NCBI GenBank assembly: GCA_030597965.1
Contig: JAUVQU010000056.1
Span: forward strand, 1-12,127
From: Cellvibrionaceae bacterium
Lineage (GTDB): Bacteria; Pseudomonadota; Gammaproteobacteria; Pseudomonadales; Cellvibrionaceae
Length of the DNA: 12,127 nt
Direction: 5' to 3'
This document shows positions 1 to 6,902 of this stretch, in pieces. Made by a program: the position numbers and the translations under genes. A model generated the notes under the pieces. The model saw nothing but the letters and a program-made list of their open reading frames with translations. It did no database searches and was not told the origin of the DNA. Within the stretch, counting starts at the first letter, position 1. The number at the start of each line of letters is the position of its first letter.

Positions 1-20
1 AGATTATAGATTTTAATTTT

Positions 21-902
21 TTAAAGGGCGTGATATTTGGTTATTTTTCGCTGACTATTCATACTGTAACAGTGGTTCACTGTGGCGGGTAGTGTGGCTA
101 GGCAGTGTTCGGTTATACGCTGAAAGTGCTGAATGAAGCGTTCTATCTCTTGTGGATTCATGGTTCGCGAGTTTACTCGTACTGATTTATGTTTGTTTTT
201 TAACTTTTCTTCCTGTTCTGTTCGCCACGCTAAAACACAGTCGAAGTTCGGCGCTTTAAGCATGATTAACTCATCGATGAGTGAAAATATTTCCTGATAT
301 TCTTTTTCTAGTTCGCAGTTAACAAAATGGCGCCACACGCCGTCTTTGTCTTCATTTTTTTCCAGCGTATTAATGGGTTCAATTAAATCCAAAAAATTCT
401 GAGATGCCGCGCCGGTAAACCAACCTTCAATTATAATAATATCAACGGAGTGCGTTATTTTTTGCCAGTCATTTTCTGGATAACGGTCATCAATGGCTTT
501 ATCAAAGCGTGGAAATTCTACTGGAATTTCTTTTGATAATAGTTTTTTAAGAGTTGTTTTTAATAGGTTGGTGTCGTGCGTTCCTGGTACGCCTCGGCTT
601 ATTAATAAAGGGTGTACGGTTTCGCTGAGTTCTATACGTTCTTGCCGGGTCAAATAAAAATCATCGATGGAAAATATACAGCTGTTAAGTTGATGTTCTT
701 TTGTTAATAGTAGCGATAAGGCTTTAGCTAAAGTGCTTTTCCCTGACCCCTGGCAGCCATTAATGCCGACAACAAGTGGTTTATTTTTATCCTTTTTGTT
801 TTCTGTTAGTGTCTTGGCGAGTGGTCGAAACCATTGGTTTATGGTGTCTAGGTAGGTATCTGGTAGTTTTTCTTTGGTAAGGAATGTTTGCCAGATATCC
901 AT
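21..902 (-). CDS. P-loop kinase of the D-glycerate 3-kinase (plant GLYK / yeast Tda10) family
   Basis: This probably phosphorylates D-glycerate to 3-phosphoglycerate with ATP in the cytoplasm. The 293-residue protein has a Walker A loop GCQGSGKST (residues 49-57). It also has the family blocks SIDDFYLT (78-85), RGVPGTHD (103-110), PRFDKA (131-136), the Walker-B-like strand IIIIEGWFTG (155-164), and a C-terminal LKAPNFDCVLAWRTEQE stretch (215-231) that I associate with GLYK/Tda10 rather than with uridine kinase or pantothenate kinase. The ATG at 902 lies 24 bp after the stop of the SnoaL-like gene, so it is probably the last gene of the dinG operon; its ribosome binding site is weak (AAAGAGAAA). 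By hand count of sample lines its GC is about 32-43%, well below dinG and argS. The family is fairly sure. The substrate is inferred, because no photorespiration or glyoxylate gene is adjacent. Confidence 0.8.
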   Translation of the reverse strand: MDIWQTFLTKEKLPDTYLDTINQWFRPLAKTLTENKKDKNKPLVVGINGCQGSGKSTLAKALSLLLTKEHQLNSCIFSIDDFYLTRQERIELSETVHPLLISRGVPGTHDTNLLKTTLKKLLSKEIPVEFPRFDKAIDDRYPENDWQKITHSVDIIIIEGWFTGAASQNFLDLIEPINTLEKNEDKDGVWRHFVNCELEKEYQEIFSLIDELIMLKAPNFDCVLAWRTEQEEKLKNKHKSVRVNSRTMNPQEIERFIQHFQRITEHCLATLPATVNHCYSMNSQRKITKYHAL

Positions 903-926
903 GGGTTTCTCTTTTTCTTTGGTCGG

Positions 927-1493
927 TTAATCGTTGAAAAGATTGAGAGTGGAATATAAGGGGTCAGATTTATCTTTGCGTCCAAATTTTGAGCCTTGCA
1001 GCATGGTCGCACTTAAATCGACTTGCGATGGATTATGAATATTAGCCCAGTCGGTGACGATGGTTCTATAGCTAAAGCCCCAGCGCTCGTCGCGTTTTTC
1101 GTATTTATCGAGGTAGCGCCCACCGACCAGTAAATCCATTAGACCGTTGTCGGTTTTTATTTGATGAAAGGCGAGAATATAAACTTCACCCTGCGCAAGG
1201 TTGGCGTTGTCTGGGTCGAAGCGAATATTAGTGGTCGTGATGTTGTGGTGGAGTATTTCCATCGGTGCGCCAATGGCGGGCAATTGATCGATGAAGTCCT
1301 TGGCTAAGCCGTTAAAGAAAGGCGTGTGATCATCCCAGGCGTCATCGTGGTATAGGGTACGCATCTTGTCGTAATTGCGTCGATCGGCGGCGTTGCAGTA
1401 ATCGTGTAGCAGGTCTTCAATCGCTTGCTTGTCGATGACTCTTTGAAGGGCTGCTATTTGTTGTTGGGAAAGTTGTTCTTTTGTGGATTCCAT
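927..1493 (-). CDS. SnoaL-like (NTF2-fold) protein, possible scytalone-dehydratase-like or ring-hydroxylase-beta-like domain
   Basis: The 188-residue protein looks like a single NTF2-fold cone of the SnoaL_4 type, a family that includes polyketide cyclases, dehydratases and non-catalytic oxygenase beta subunits. Visible family features are the early helix IEDLLHDYCNAADRRNYDKM (residues 25-44), YHDDAWDDH (48-56), the HHNITTTNIRF strand (82-92) and the closing strand GGRYLDKYEKRDERWGF (124-140). The Tyr32/Asp51/His82-His83 set resembles the pocket residues of catalytic members, but this is inference. The frame stays open to an ATG at 1553, which would overlap the upstream gene by 59 bp. The ATG at 1493 is preferred because it sits one base after that gene's stop and starts just before the domain. 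Substrate and reaction are unknown. Confidence 0.72.
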   Translation of the reverse strand: MESTKEQLSQQQIAALQRVIDKQAIEDLLHDYCNAADRRNYDKMRTLYHDDAWDDHTPFFNGLAKDFIDQLPAIGAPMEILHHNITTTNIRFDPDNANLAQGEVYILAFHQIKTDNGLMDLLVGGRYLDKYEKRDERWGFSYRTIVTDWANIHNPSQVDLSATMLQGSKFGRKDKSDPLYSTLNLFND

Positions 1494-1494
1494 A

Positions 1495-1821
1495 TCAATG
1501 GCCTGCGAGAATCTCGTCAATATACAAAAGGGATTGTGTGAGTGCCTGACCATTGTGTGTCAGTGGGCGAAAATATTCTTCGCTCATGGGGGCGATGCCG
1601 CACTGTTCTGGTAAAGCGGCCTTTACTTCGCACAGATATTGCATTCGTTCTAAAAAAATAAATTGTATCCACTGGGGAAAGGTCAGGGTATCAATGCAGA
1701 AGGGTTGGGTGCTGGCCAATGCATCAGGGGAGGGTGCTGTGGTTTGCCATAAGCCCAGCGAACTAAGAGCTGCCTCTATGTCTGTTAGGGCGTGTTGGAC
1801 TTTTTTATGTTTTGCAGTCAT
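1495..1821 (-). CDS. YqcC-like protein (DUF446 family)
   Basis: This is a small soluble protein of 108 residues, close to the usual size of E. coli YqcC (about 109). It is recognised by the shared order of a helical N-terminus, STQPFCIDTL (residues 37-46), FPQWIQFIFLERM (48-60), and a run through LPEQCGIAPMSEEYF (70-84) to a helical tail. I see no enzyme motif, signal peptide or membrane segment, and the family has no firmly known function. In E. coli yqcC lies next to the tRNA pseudouridine synthase gene truC. Here it lies 28 bp downstream of dinG and 1 bp upstream of a SnoaL-like gene, so cotranscription is likely. The ATG start has only a weak ribosome binding site. Confidence 0.78.
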   Translation of the reverse strand: MTAKHKKVQHALTDIEAALSSLGLWQTTAPSPDALASTQPFCIDTLTFPQWIQFIFLERMQYLCEVKAALPEQCGIAPMSEEYFRPLTHNGQALTQSLLYIDEILAGH

Positions 1822-1849
1822 TAGCAGTCACTTGGTGCAAAGGTCTAAA

Positions 1850-3988
1850 TTAGTTTAGCTGACGTTTAAACGGCGGCATCGAATTAAGGATCGCTTTACC
1901 ATAACGCTTACTGGTGATGCGTCTGTCCAGTAGCGTTACTGTGCCCGTATCGGTTTCCGTGCGCAATAAGCGGCCACTGGCCTGTACCAGGCGAATTGCC
2001 GCATCAGGCACGCTGATCTCCATAAAGGGATTGCCGCCTCTCGCTTCAATCCATTCTGATAGTGCTGCATCGACGGGGTCGTCAGGTACTGAAAATGGAA
2101 TCTTGGCGATCACTACATGGGTGCAGTAATTACCAGGTAAATCAACGCCTTCCGCAAAGCTTGCCAGCCCAAACAACACAGAGCCTTCGCCATCATCAAT
2201 GCGCTGTTTATGTTCGTCGAGCAAGGCCTGTTTAGAACGATCGCCCTGAACCAACACTCGGTCTCTCCACTCGCTGGGGAGTGCGTCGTAAACATCGAGC
2301 ATTTGTCGGCGGGAGGAATAGAGTACGAGACTGCCGCTCTTGTCGTCTAAAAGCTCTGGCAAGGCATCAATGATGGATAGGGTGTGTTCGGCGGCGGGGT
2401 TGGCTTCCGCTGCTTGGGGTGGCACCTGTAAGACACCGGCGTTGGCGTAATCAAAGGGGCTGGGAACAATGTTGTAGGTGGTGTCTGCGGGTGTGCCAGA
2501 GCGCATCATAAAGCGGTCAAACTTACCCAGTGCCGTGAGTGTGGCGGAGGTGACGACGGCACCACAGCAATCATTCCACAGGCTGTTTTGCAGTGTTTTG
2601 GCCGCCAATATAGGGCTGCAGCACAACTCAAAGTCGATGCCGTTTTGGCTTTCAATCAAGGTGATCCAGCGCGCTTTGGGCATGCCCGCGGTTGGGTCGG
2701 GAATAGCGTAACTGGCCCACAGTTCCATGTTTGCTTCCGCGCGTGACTGCCAGATGCCAATTACGGGGTAGGCGTTTTCTAAATCTACTTTAGGTACGGG
2801 GCAGTGCGCTTCTTCCATCGATTCTTCGAGTTCGCGAATCATTTTACCCAGTAATTCAGTGAGTCGTTCAAAGGCGCGTTTAATATCCAGTGAGACTTTT
2901 TGGAGGGCGGCTGGCACAGCGCCGTTATCAAAGCGATAGCGTGGTGTGTGATCGCTCGGGTCGAGAGTTTGACCCAGTTGTTGAATCATAGGGATAGCAT
3001 GGTCGAGCTGCTGTTTGGCGTCCAGTAGTGCGGCGGGGAGTTGCTCGCCGAACCGGTCGATATTGCCTGCGCCACTGACATTGCCCATGATTCCTGAGAT
3101 CTGTTTGATGCTCTGATCAAGCCACTTGCTCGTGGACAGAATACGGCTACTTTTGGCGAAGTGATTCAGGGCCTTGTCGGGCAGGTGGTGGCCTTCATCA
3201 AACACATACAGTGTTTCTTCCGGCTTTGGCAAAATGGCGCCGCCACCCAATGCAAGGTCGGCCAGTACCAGATCGTGGTTGGTGACGATGACATCGACGT
3301 TAGTGAGATTCTCGCGGGCTTTCATAAAGCTACAGCTGGAGACATTGGCGCAGCGACGGCCAGTACACTGGCGATGATCGGTGGTCACGCGTGACCAGTC
3401 TTCGTTTTCTATACCGTCCGCCCAGTTGTCTCTGTCTCCGTCCCACTTGTTGGCCGCCATGGCCTCCATCATGGATTGGTAGATCTTTAGCGATTGTTCA
3501 CTGGCTTGGGGCAGCTCGTCTTCATAAAGACCGCGGTTCGGGTCAAGCGCTATTTCCTGTTCCATCAAAATATTATCCAGCTTGTTCAAGCACAGATAGC
3601 GGCCGCGGCCTTTGGCGAGACTGATACTAAAGGAGAGATTGCTGTGGCGCAGTACTTCAGGCAGGTCTTTATTAACAATCTGCTCTTGCAGAGCGATGGT
3701 GGCGGTGGATATCACTACTTTTTTGTCGAGTGCCTGTGCAATAGGAATGATGGAGAGCAGGTAGGCGACGGTTTTACCGGTACCCGTCCCCGCTTCTACG
3801 ACACACACGTGGCCTGTATTGTCGGGAGTGCTATTGCGAATGCCTTCATCATCCAGACTGATGTTGCCGAGGGTTTTGGCGATATCAGCAATCATTAGTT
3901 TTTGGCCGTAGCGTGCCTTTAGCTCACGGTTGGTGAGAAATTCACTGTAGGCGGACTGGATGGTCTTTTTGAGTTTGTCTGTAAGCAT
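1850..3988 (-). CDS. dinG: ATP-dependent DNA helicase DinG (XPD-like, Fe-S, superfamily 2)
   Basis: This is a 5'-3' helicase thought to unwind R-loops, D-loops and forked DNA during repair and replication-transcription conflicts. The protein has 712 residues, against about 716 in E. coli DinG. The Walker A loop is AGTGTGKT (66-73), the DEAH-type box reads DEGH (264-267), motif III is TSATLTALG (480-488), motif V lies around FAEGVDLPG (611-619), and motif VI is QASGRLLR (669-676). Four cysteines at 133, 208, 213 and 219 have the spacing of the E. coli DinG [4Fe-4S] ligands (120, 194, 199, 205), so the cluster domain is intact. The ATG at 3988 has GGA about 9 bases upstream. It heads an apparent operon with the yqcC-like gene and two further genes. 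I could not find a LexA-type CTGT-N8-ACAG box upstream, so SOS control as in E. coli is not evident. Confidence 0.95.
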   Translation of the reverse strand: MLTDKLKKTIQSAYSEFLTNRELKARYGQKLMIADIAKTLGNISLDDEGIRNSTPDNTGHVCVVEAGTGTGKTVAYLLSIIPIAQALDKKVVISTATIALQEQIVNKDLPEVLRHSNLSFSISLAKGRGRYLCLNKLDNILMEQEIALDPNRGLYEDELPQASEQSLKIYQSMMEAMAANKWDGDRDNWADGIENEDWSRVTTDHRQCTGRRCANVSSCSFMKARENLTNVDVIVTNHDLVLADLALGGGAILPKPEETLYVFDEGHHLPDKALNHFAKSSRILSTSKWLDQSIKQISGIMGNVSGAGNIDRFGEQLPAALLDAKQQLDHAIPMIQQLGQTLDPSDHTPRYRFDNGAVPAALQKVSLDIKRAFERLTELLGKMIRELEESMEEAHCPVPKVDLENAYPVIGIWQSRAEANMELWASYAIPDPTAGMPKARWITLIESQNGIDFELCCSPILAAKTLQNSLWNDCCGAVVTSATLTALGKFDRFMMRSGTPADTTYNIVPSPFDYANAGVLQVPPQAAEANPAAEHTLSIIDALPELLDDKSGSLVLYSSRRQMLDVYDALPSEWRDRVLVQGDRSKQALLDEHKQRIDDGEGSVLFGLASFAEGVDLPGNYCTHVVIAKIPFSVPDDPVDAALSEWIEARGGNPFMEISVPDAAIRLVQASGRLLRTETDTGTVTLLDRRITSKRYGKAILNSMPPFKRQLN

Positions 3989-4020
3989 TCAGGATTCCAT
4001 AAAAATGCACTTTTCACGTC

Positions 4021-4103
4021 CTGACGGCGTCAGACTCGTGCTCGCTCAGTCGCATATTACTATATGCTCCGTTCACTGTGCGCGAGTCTTTCTAATCATG
4101 ATT
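4021..4103. repeat. Cluster of inverted repeats in the dinG-argS gap (possible terminator, attenuator or REP-like element)
   Basis: Four dyads lie close together. CTGACG / G / CGTCAG occupies 4021-4033. A 10-bp stem pairs 4032-4041 (AGACTCGTGC) with 4080-4089 (GCGCGAGTCT), with one G-U pair. Inside it GCATAT (4052-4057) pairs with ATATGC (4062-4067) around the loop TACT, and CAGT (4047-4050) can pair with ACTG (4075-4078). The perfect palindrome AATCATGATT lies at 4094-4103. The nested stems make a long cruciform or RNA hairpin in what is probably the argS 3' region and dinG 5' region. Function is not shown. There is no strong T-tract next to the stem, so it is not a textbook terminator. Confidence 0.5.
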
Positions 4104-4160
4104 CGAAAATTACTATTTTTATCGAAACCCCAAGAGCTTTTTGGTCATTAAACTATGAAT

Positions 4161-4179
4161 GAGAAGATTACATCTTCTC
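4161..4179 (-). terminator. Hairpin over the argS stop codon, possible weak transcript-end or stability stem
   Basis: GAGAAGAT (4161-4168) and ATCTTCTC (4172-4179) form a perfect 8-bp inverted repeat around a 3-nt loop, and the argS stop codon (4168-4170) lies at the loop. No run of U follows in the minus-strand transcript, so intrinsic termination here is doubtful. It may simply stabilise the 3' end or arise by chance. Confidence 0.25.
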
Positions 4180-5904
4180 CATGGTCTCAATGCCCAACAG
4201 GTCAAGGCCGAGCTGTACGGTCTTGGCGGTTGCAGCAGCAATAGCAAGGCGGCTATCGCGGGTGGCGGGTTTTACCCCTTCTTTAAGAATTGGGCAGGCC
4301 TCGTAGAATTTCATAAACAGGCTGGCGACATCAAATAGATAGTTACACAGCACATGGGGGTAGGCCTCACGGGCAACCTGTTCGAGTACTTCGGGTAATT
4401 GCAGTAATTTAAGTGCCAGGGCTTTTTCTGGCTCGGTTTCGAGTGTGATGGAGTTGTTCAGGTCAGACGCGTCGATACCGGCTTTACGGAAAATACTTTT
4501 AATGCGCGTGTAGGCGTATTGCAGATACGGCGCGGTATTGCCTTCAAAGCTCAGCATTGAGTCCCAGTTAAAGATGTAATCGTTGGTGCGTGTTTTCGAG
4601 AGGTCTGCGTATTTAACCGCACCGATTCCAACTTTTGTGGCAACTTCTACACGTTCTTCTTCGGTTAAGTCCGGGTCTTTCTCGGCGATCAGTGTCGCAG
4701 CACGTTCCACCGCCTCGTCTAACAGTTCGGCCAGTTTCACTGTGCCGCCACTGCGGGTTTTGAACGGTTTGCCGTCGGAGCCCATCATGGTGCCAAAGGC
4801 GTGGTGTTCCAGGCTGATGTTTTCGGGTACAAATTTTGCTTTGCGTGCCAAAGTGAACACTTGGTTCATGTGCAGTGATTGGCGAGCATCAATAAAATAC
4901 ATAACACGATCGGCGCTGAGGCTGGCGCGGTAGCGCAGCGCGGCCAGATCGCTGGTGGCGTAAAGAAAACCGCCACCTTGTTTTTGAATGATGACCGGGC
5001 TGGGATTGCCTTCTTTGTCAGCTAGCTCTTCGAGGAAGACCACTTGAGCGCCTTCACTTTCTACGGCGAGGCCGAGGGCTTTTAAATCCTTAAGCACATT
5101 AGGCAGGTCGTCGTTGTAGGCGCTTTCACCGCGTACGTCTGCTTCTGTCAAGGTGACATTTAGCTGCTCGTAAATATCTTTGCTGTGCTTGAGCGATACT
5201 TTTTTAAACTGTGCCCAAAGTTCGAGTACACGTTCATCGCCCGATTGTAATTTCACCACGTAGTCACGAGAGCGCTGGGCGAAATCTTCGTCGGCGTCAA
5301 AATGCTTTTTAGATTGTTGGTAAAAGCCTTCCAGATCTTTGAGTGCAAATTCAGCCACATCACCGTCTTTGAGTTGGTCTTCTAATTCGGCAATCAGCAT
5401 GCCGAACTGTGTGCCCCAATCGCCCACGTGATTTTGACGGATCACCTTGTGACCTTGGAATTCCAAGGTGCGCACCAAAGCGTCGCCGATAATGGACGAG
5501 CGCAGGTGACCAACGTGCATCTCTTTGGCCAGGTTGGGGGAGGAATAATCCACCACAACGGTTTGAGCTTTATCGGCTTTATTGAACCCGAGGCGTGAAT
5601 CGCTGAGCGCTTCGGTGGTTTGTTGTGCTAACCAGGCTGGGCTCAAGTGAATATTGATGAACCCGGGGCCGGCGATTTCAATCTTCTCGGCAATGCCGTC
5701 CAGGTCTAACTGATCCACAATCTGTTGGGCCAGTTCACGAGGGTTGGTTTTCATTGCCTTGGCGGCCGCCATGGCGCCATTGGCTTGGTAATCACCAAAG
5801 CCTGCTTTTTTGGAGGGGGCCAGCGCGGCGCCATATTTGGCGGGGATGCCCGCTTTTTGCATGGCATTTTGGACGTGTTGGCTCAGGGATTCGCGGATAT
5901 TCAT
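4168..5904 (-). CDS. argS: Arginyl-tRNA synthetase
   Basis: This class I aminoacyl-tRNA synthetase charges tRNA-Arg with arginine in the cytoplasm. Its 578 residues match the normal bacterial length (577 in E. coli). The N-terminal tRNA-contacting domain carries FGDYQANGAM (36-45). The catalytic HIGH signature appears as HVGH (130-133) within SPNLAKEMHVGHLRS, followed by QNHVGDWGTQFGML (157-170). The KMSKS position is replaced, as is usual in this enzyme, here by GTMMGSDGKPFKTRSGG (371-387). The C-terminal helical anticodon-binding (DALR) domain runs to the end, METMEKM. It is transcribed alone or ahead of the dinG group, from a promoter near 5963-5990, and is divergent from the YjdF-like gene. 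No truncation or missing motif is visible. Confidence 0.97.
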   Translation of the reverse strand: MNIRESLSQHVQNAMQKAGIPAKYGAALAPSKKAGFGDYQANGAMAAAKAMKTNPRELAQQIVDQLDLDGIAEKIEIAGPGFINIHLSPAWLAQQTTEALSDSRLGFNKADKAQTVVVDYSSPNLAKEMHVGHLRSSIIGDALVRTLEFQGHKVIRQNHVGDWGTQFGMLIAELEDQLKDGDVAEFALKDLEGFYQQSKKHFDADEDFAQRSRDYVVKLQSGDERVLELWAQFKKVSLKHSKDIYEQLNVTLTEADVRGESAYNDDLPNVLKDLKALGLAVESEGAQVVFLEELADKEGNPSPVIIQKQGGGFLYATSDLAALRYRASLSADRVMYFIDARQSLHMNQVFTLARKAKFVPENISLEHHAFGTMMGSDGKPFKTRSGGTVKLAELLDEAVERAATLIAEKDPDLTEEERVEVATKVGIGAVKYADLSKTRTNDYIFNWDSMLSFEGNTAPYLQYAYTRIKSIFRKAGIDASDLNNSITLETEPEKALALKLLQLPEVLEQVAREAYPHVLCNYLFDVASLFMKFYEACPILKEGVKPATRDSRLAIAAATAKTVQLGLDLLGIETMEKM

Positions 5905-5962
5905 GGCGCTTCTACAATTGGTTGATCAATAGTGGTTGTGTTGCCCGATTTTGAGGTACGCG

Positions 5963-5990
5963 ATTGTAGCCTGCTGGCGCTGGGTTGCAA
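5963..5990 (-). promoter_or_regulatory. Predicted sigma70 promoter of argS
   Basis: On the minus strand a -35 hexamer TTGCAA (5985-5990) is followed after 16 bp by a -10 hexamer TACAAT (5963-5968). This puts transcription start near 5955, about 50 bases before the argS ATG. The -10 matches consensus at five of six positions and the -35 at four. Predicted by eye only. Confidence 0.5.
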
Positions 5991-6036
5991 GGGAAAGCCC
6001 TGAATAGTTGCTTATATTTTGATCGCTTCACACAGG

Positions 6037-6066
6037 TTGTGATTATCTGCGTTCCTTTGTGATAAT
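6037..6066 (+). promoter_or_regulatory. Predicted extended -10 promoter of the YjdF-like gene
   Basis: TTGTGA (6037-6042) and GATAAT (6061-6066) are separated by 18 bp. The -10 is preceded by TGT, giving the extended -10 form TGnGATAAT. Transcription would start near 6073, leaving a leader of under 20 bases that contains the ribosome binding site AAGGAG at 6078-6083. Confidence 0.5.
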
Positions 6067-6089
6067 GGGTGTCATAAAAGGAGACGAGA

Positions 6090-6743
6090 ATGATCATGCC
6101 GTTCACTTACGCCATTAGCCCTCACCGCGAACCTTTGAAATCCACCTGCTGGCTTATGACTTTTATTGTGCTGTTTGTTGGTGTTTGGCTGAATTCGCTG
6201 ATAGGGACTTCGGACATCTCAAACTGGTGGCTTGAGAACGCCCTGACGTTTCTGAGTCTGGCTTTCCTTGTCGGTTCTTATCGGAAGTATCAATTCAGTG
6301 ATCTTTCCTACCTGTTGATTTGCCTTTTCCTCTGTCTGCATGTCTACGGCTCGAAACATACATACGCTGAGAACCCCTTTGGTTACTGGCTTCAGGATGC
6401 TCTTAACCTGTCTCGTAACCACTATGATCGTATCGTGCATTTCAGCTTTGGGTTCCTGCTGGCTTACCCCATGCGAGAGATGTTTCTGAAATGGTTCTGT
6501 TTCTCCCGGCGGTTGGCCTGGGTTTTGCCGATAGAGATTACCCTGTCGATCGGGGCTCTGTATGAAATTATTGAGTGGGCTGTGGCCGACCTGTTTTTCA
6601 CTGAGCAGGGTGTCACTTTCCTCGGTACACAGGGCGATATATGGGATGCTCAAAAGGACATCTTTTTGGCCTTTTTGGGCGCCATGCTGGCGACGACTGT
6701 TGTCTCCAGCATAAGGCGTGTTTTAAAAATTCATGATGAATAG
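6090..6743 (+). CDS. YjdF-like inner membrane protein (DUF2238 family)
   Basis: This is a multi-pass cytoplasmic-membrane protein of 217 residues with no known activity. Hydrophobic segments lie at about residues 21-39, 50-65, 71-88, 115-133, 143-170 and 190-206, so about six passes. Family-type polar motifs inside or next to the membrane are NHYDRIVHFSFG (110-121), YEIIEW (158-163) and GTQGDIWDAQKD (179-190). Buried His, Asp and Glu in these positions suggest a conserved functional site, but that is inference. The start at 6090 is set by AAGGAG six bases upstream; an in-frame ATG at 6096 is the alternative. The gene is divergent from argS and seems to stand alone, since 159 bp (ATG-based) separates it from the next plus-strand gene. 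Confidence 0.8.
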   Translation: MIMPFTYAISPHREPLKSTCWLMTFIVLFVGVWLNSLIGTSDISNWWLENALTFLSLAFLVGSYRKYQFSDLSYLLICLFLCLHVYGSKHTYAENPFGYWLQDALNLSRNHYDRIVHFSFGFLLAYPMREMFLKWFCFSRRLAWVLPIEITLSIGALYEIIEWAVADLFFTEQGVTFLGTQGDIWDAQKDIFLAFLGAMLATTVVSSIRRVLKIHDE

Positions 6744-6902
6744 CTTTACGGCACAGCTTTTAGCGTTGAATAGGTCATGTAAAACGGTTGGTTATGCCTA
6801 GATTCCCTCAGGCTTTTTTCGCTAAGATCACGGGCTTTTGTGAATACTACGGTTACCCAGGGGCCGAAAATAATAATGAATCAGTTTGTAAGAGTAGAAG
6901 CT

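Noticed and set aside
1494..1553. A 20-residue N-terminal extension of the SnoaL-like protein from an ATG at 1553
   Set aside because: It would overlap the yqcC-like gene by 59 bp and adds residues outside the domain. The ATG at 1493 sits directly after the upstream stop.
3494..3898. A 134-codon plus-strand open frame inside dinG
   Set aside because: It is antisense to the conserved helicase core; the translation has no recognisable motif, so it is a shadow frame.
3989..4167. LexA (SOS) box upstream of dinG
   Set aside because: E. coli dinG is LexA-controlled, so I looked for CTGT-N8-ACAG on both strands of the gap and found no acceptable match.
5912..6106. A 64-codon minus-strand open frame in the argS/YjdF-like divergent region
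   Set aside because: It runs through both predicted promoters and the YjdF-like start, and resembles no family I recognise.
6219..6653. A 144-codon minus-strand open frame opposite the YjdF-like gene
   Set aside because: The plus-strand frame has a promoter, ribosome site and family motifs. The antisense frame has none and is polar and low in structure.
6796..6819. Possible terminator GCCT ... AGGC followed by six T after the YjdF-like gene
   Set aside because: The stem is only 4 bp with a 10-nt loop, too weak to call.
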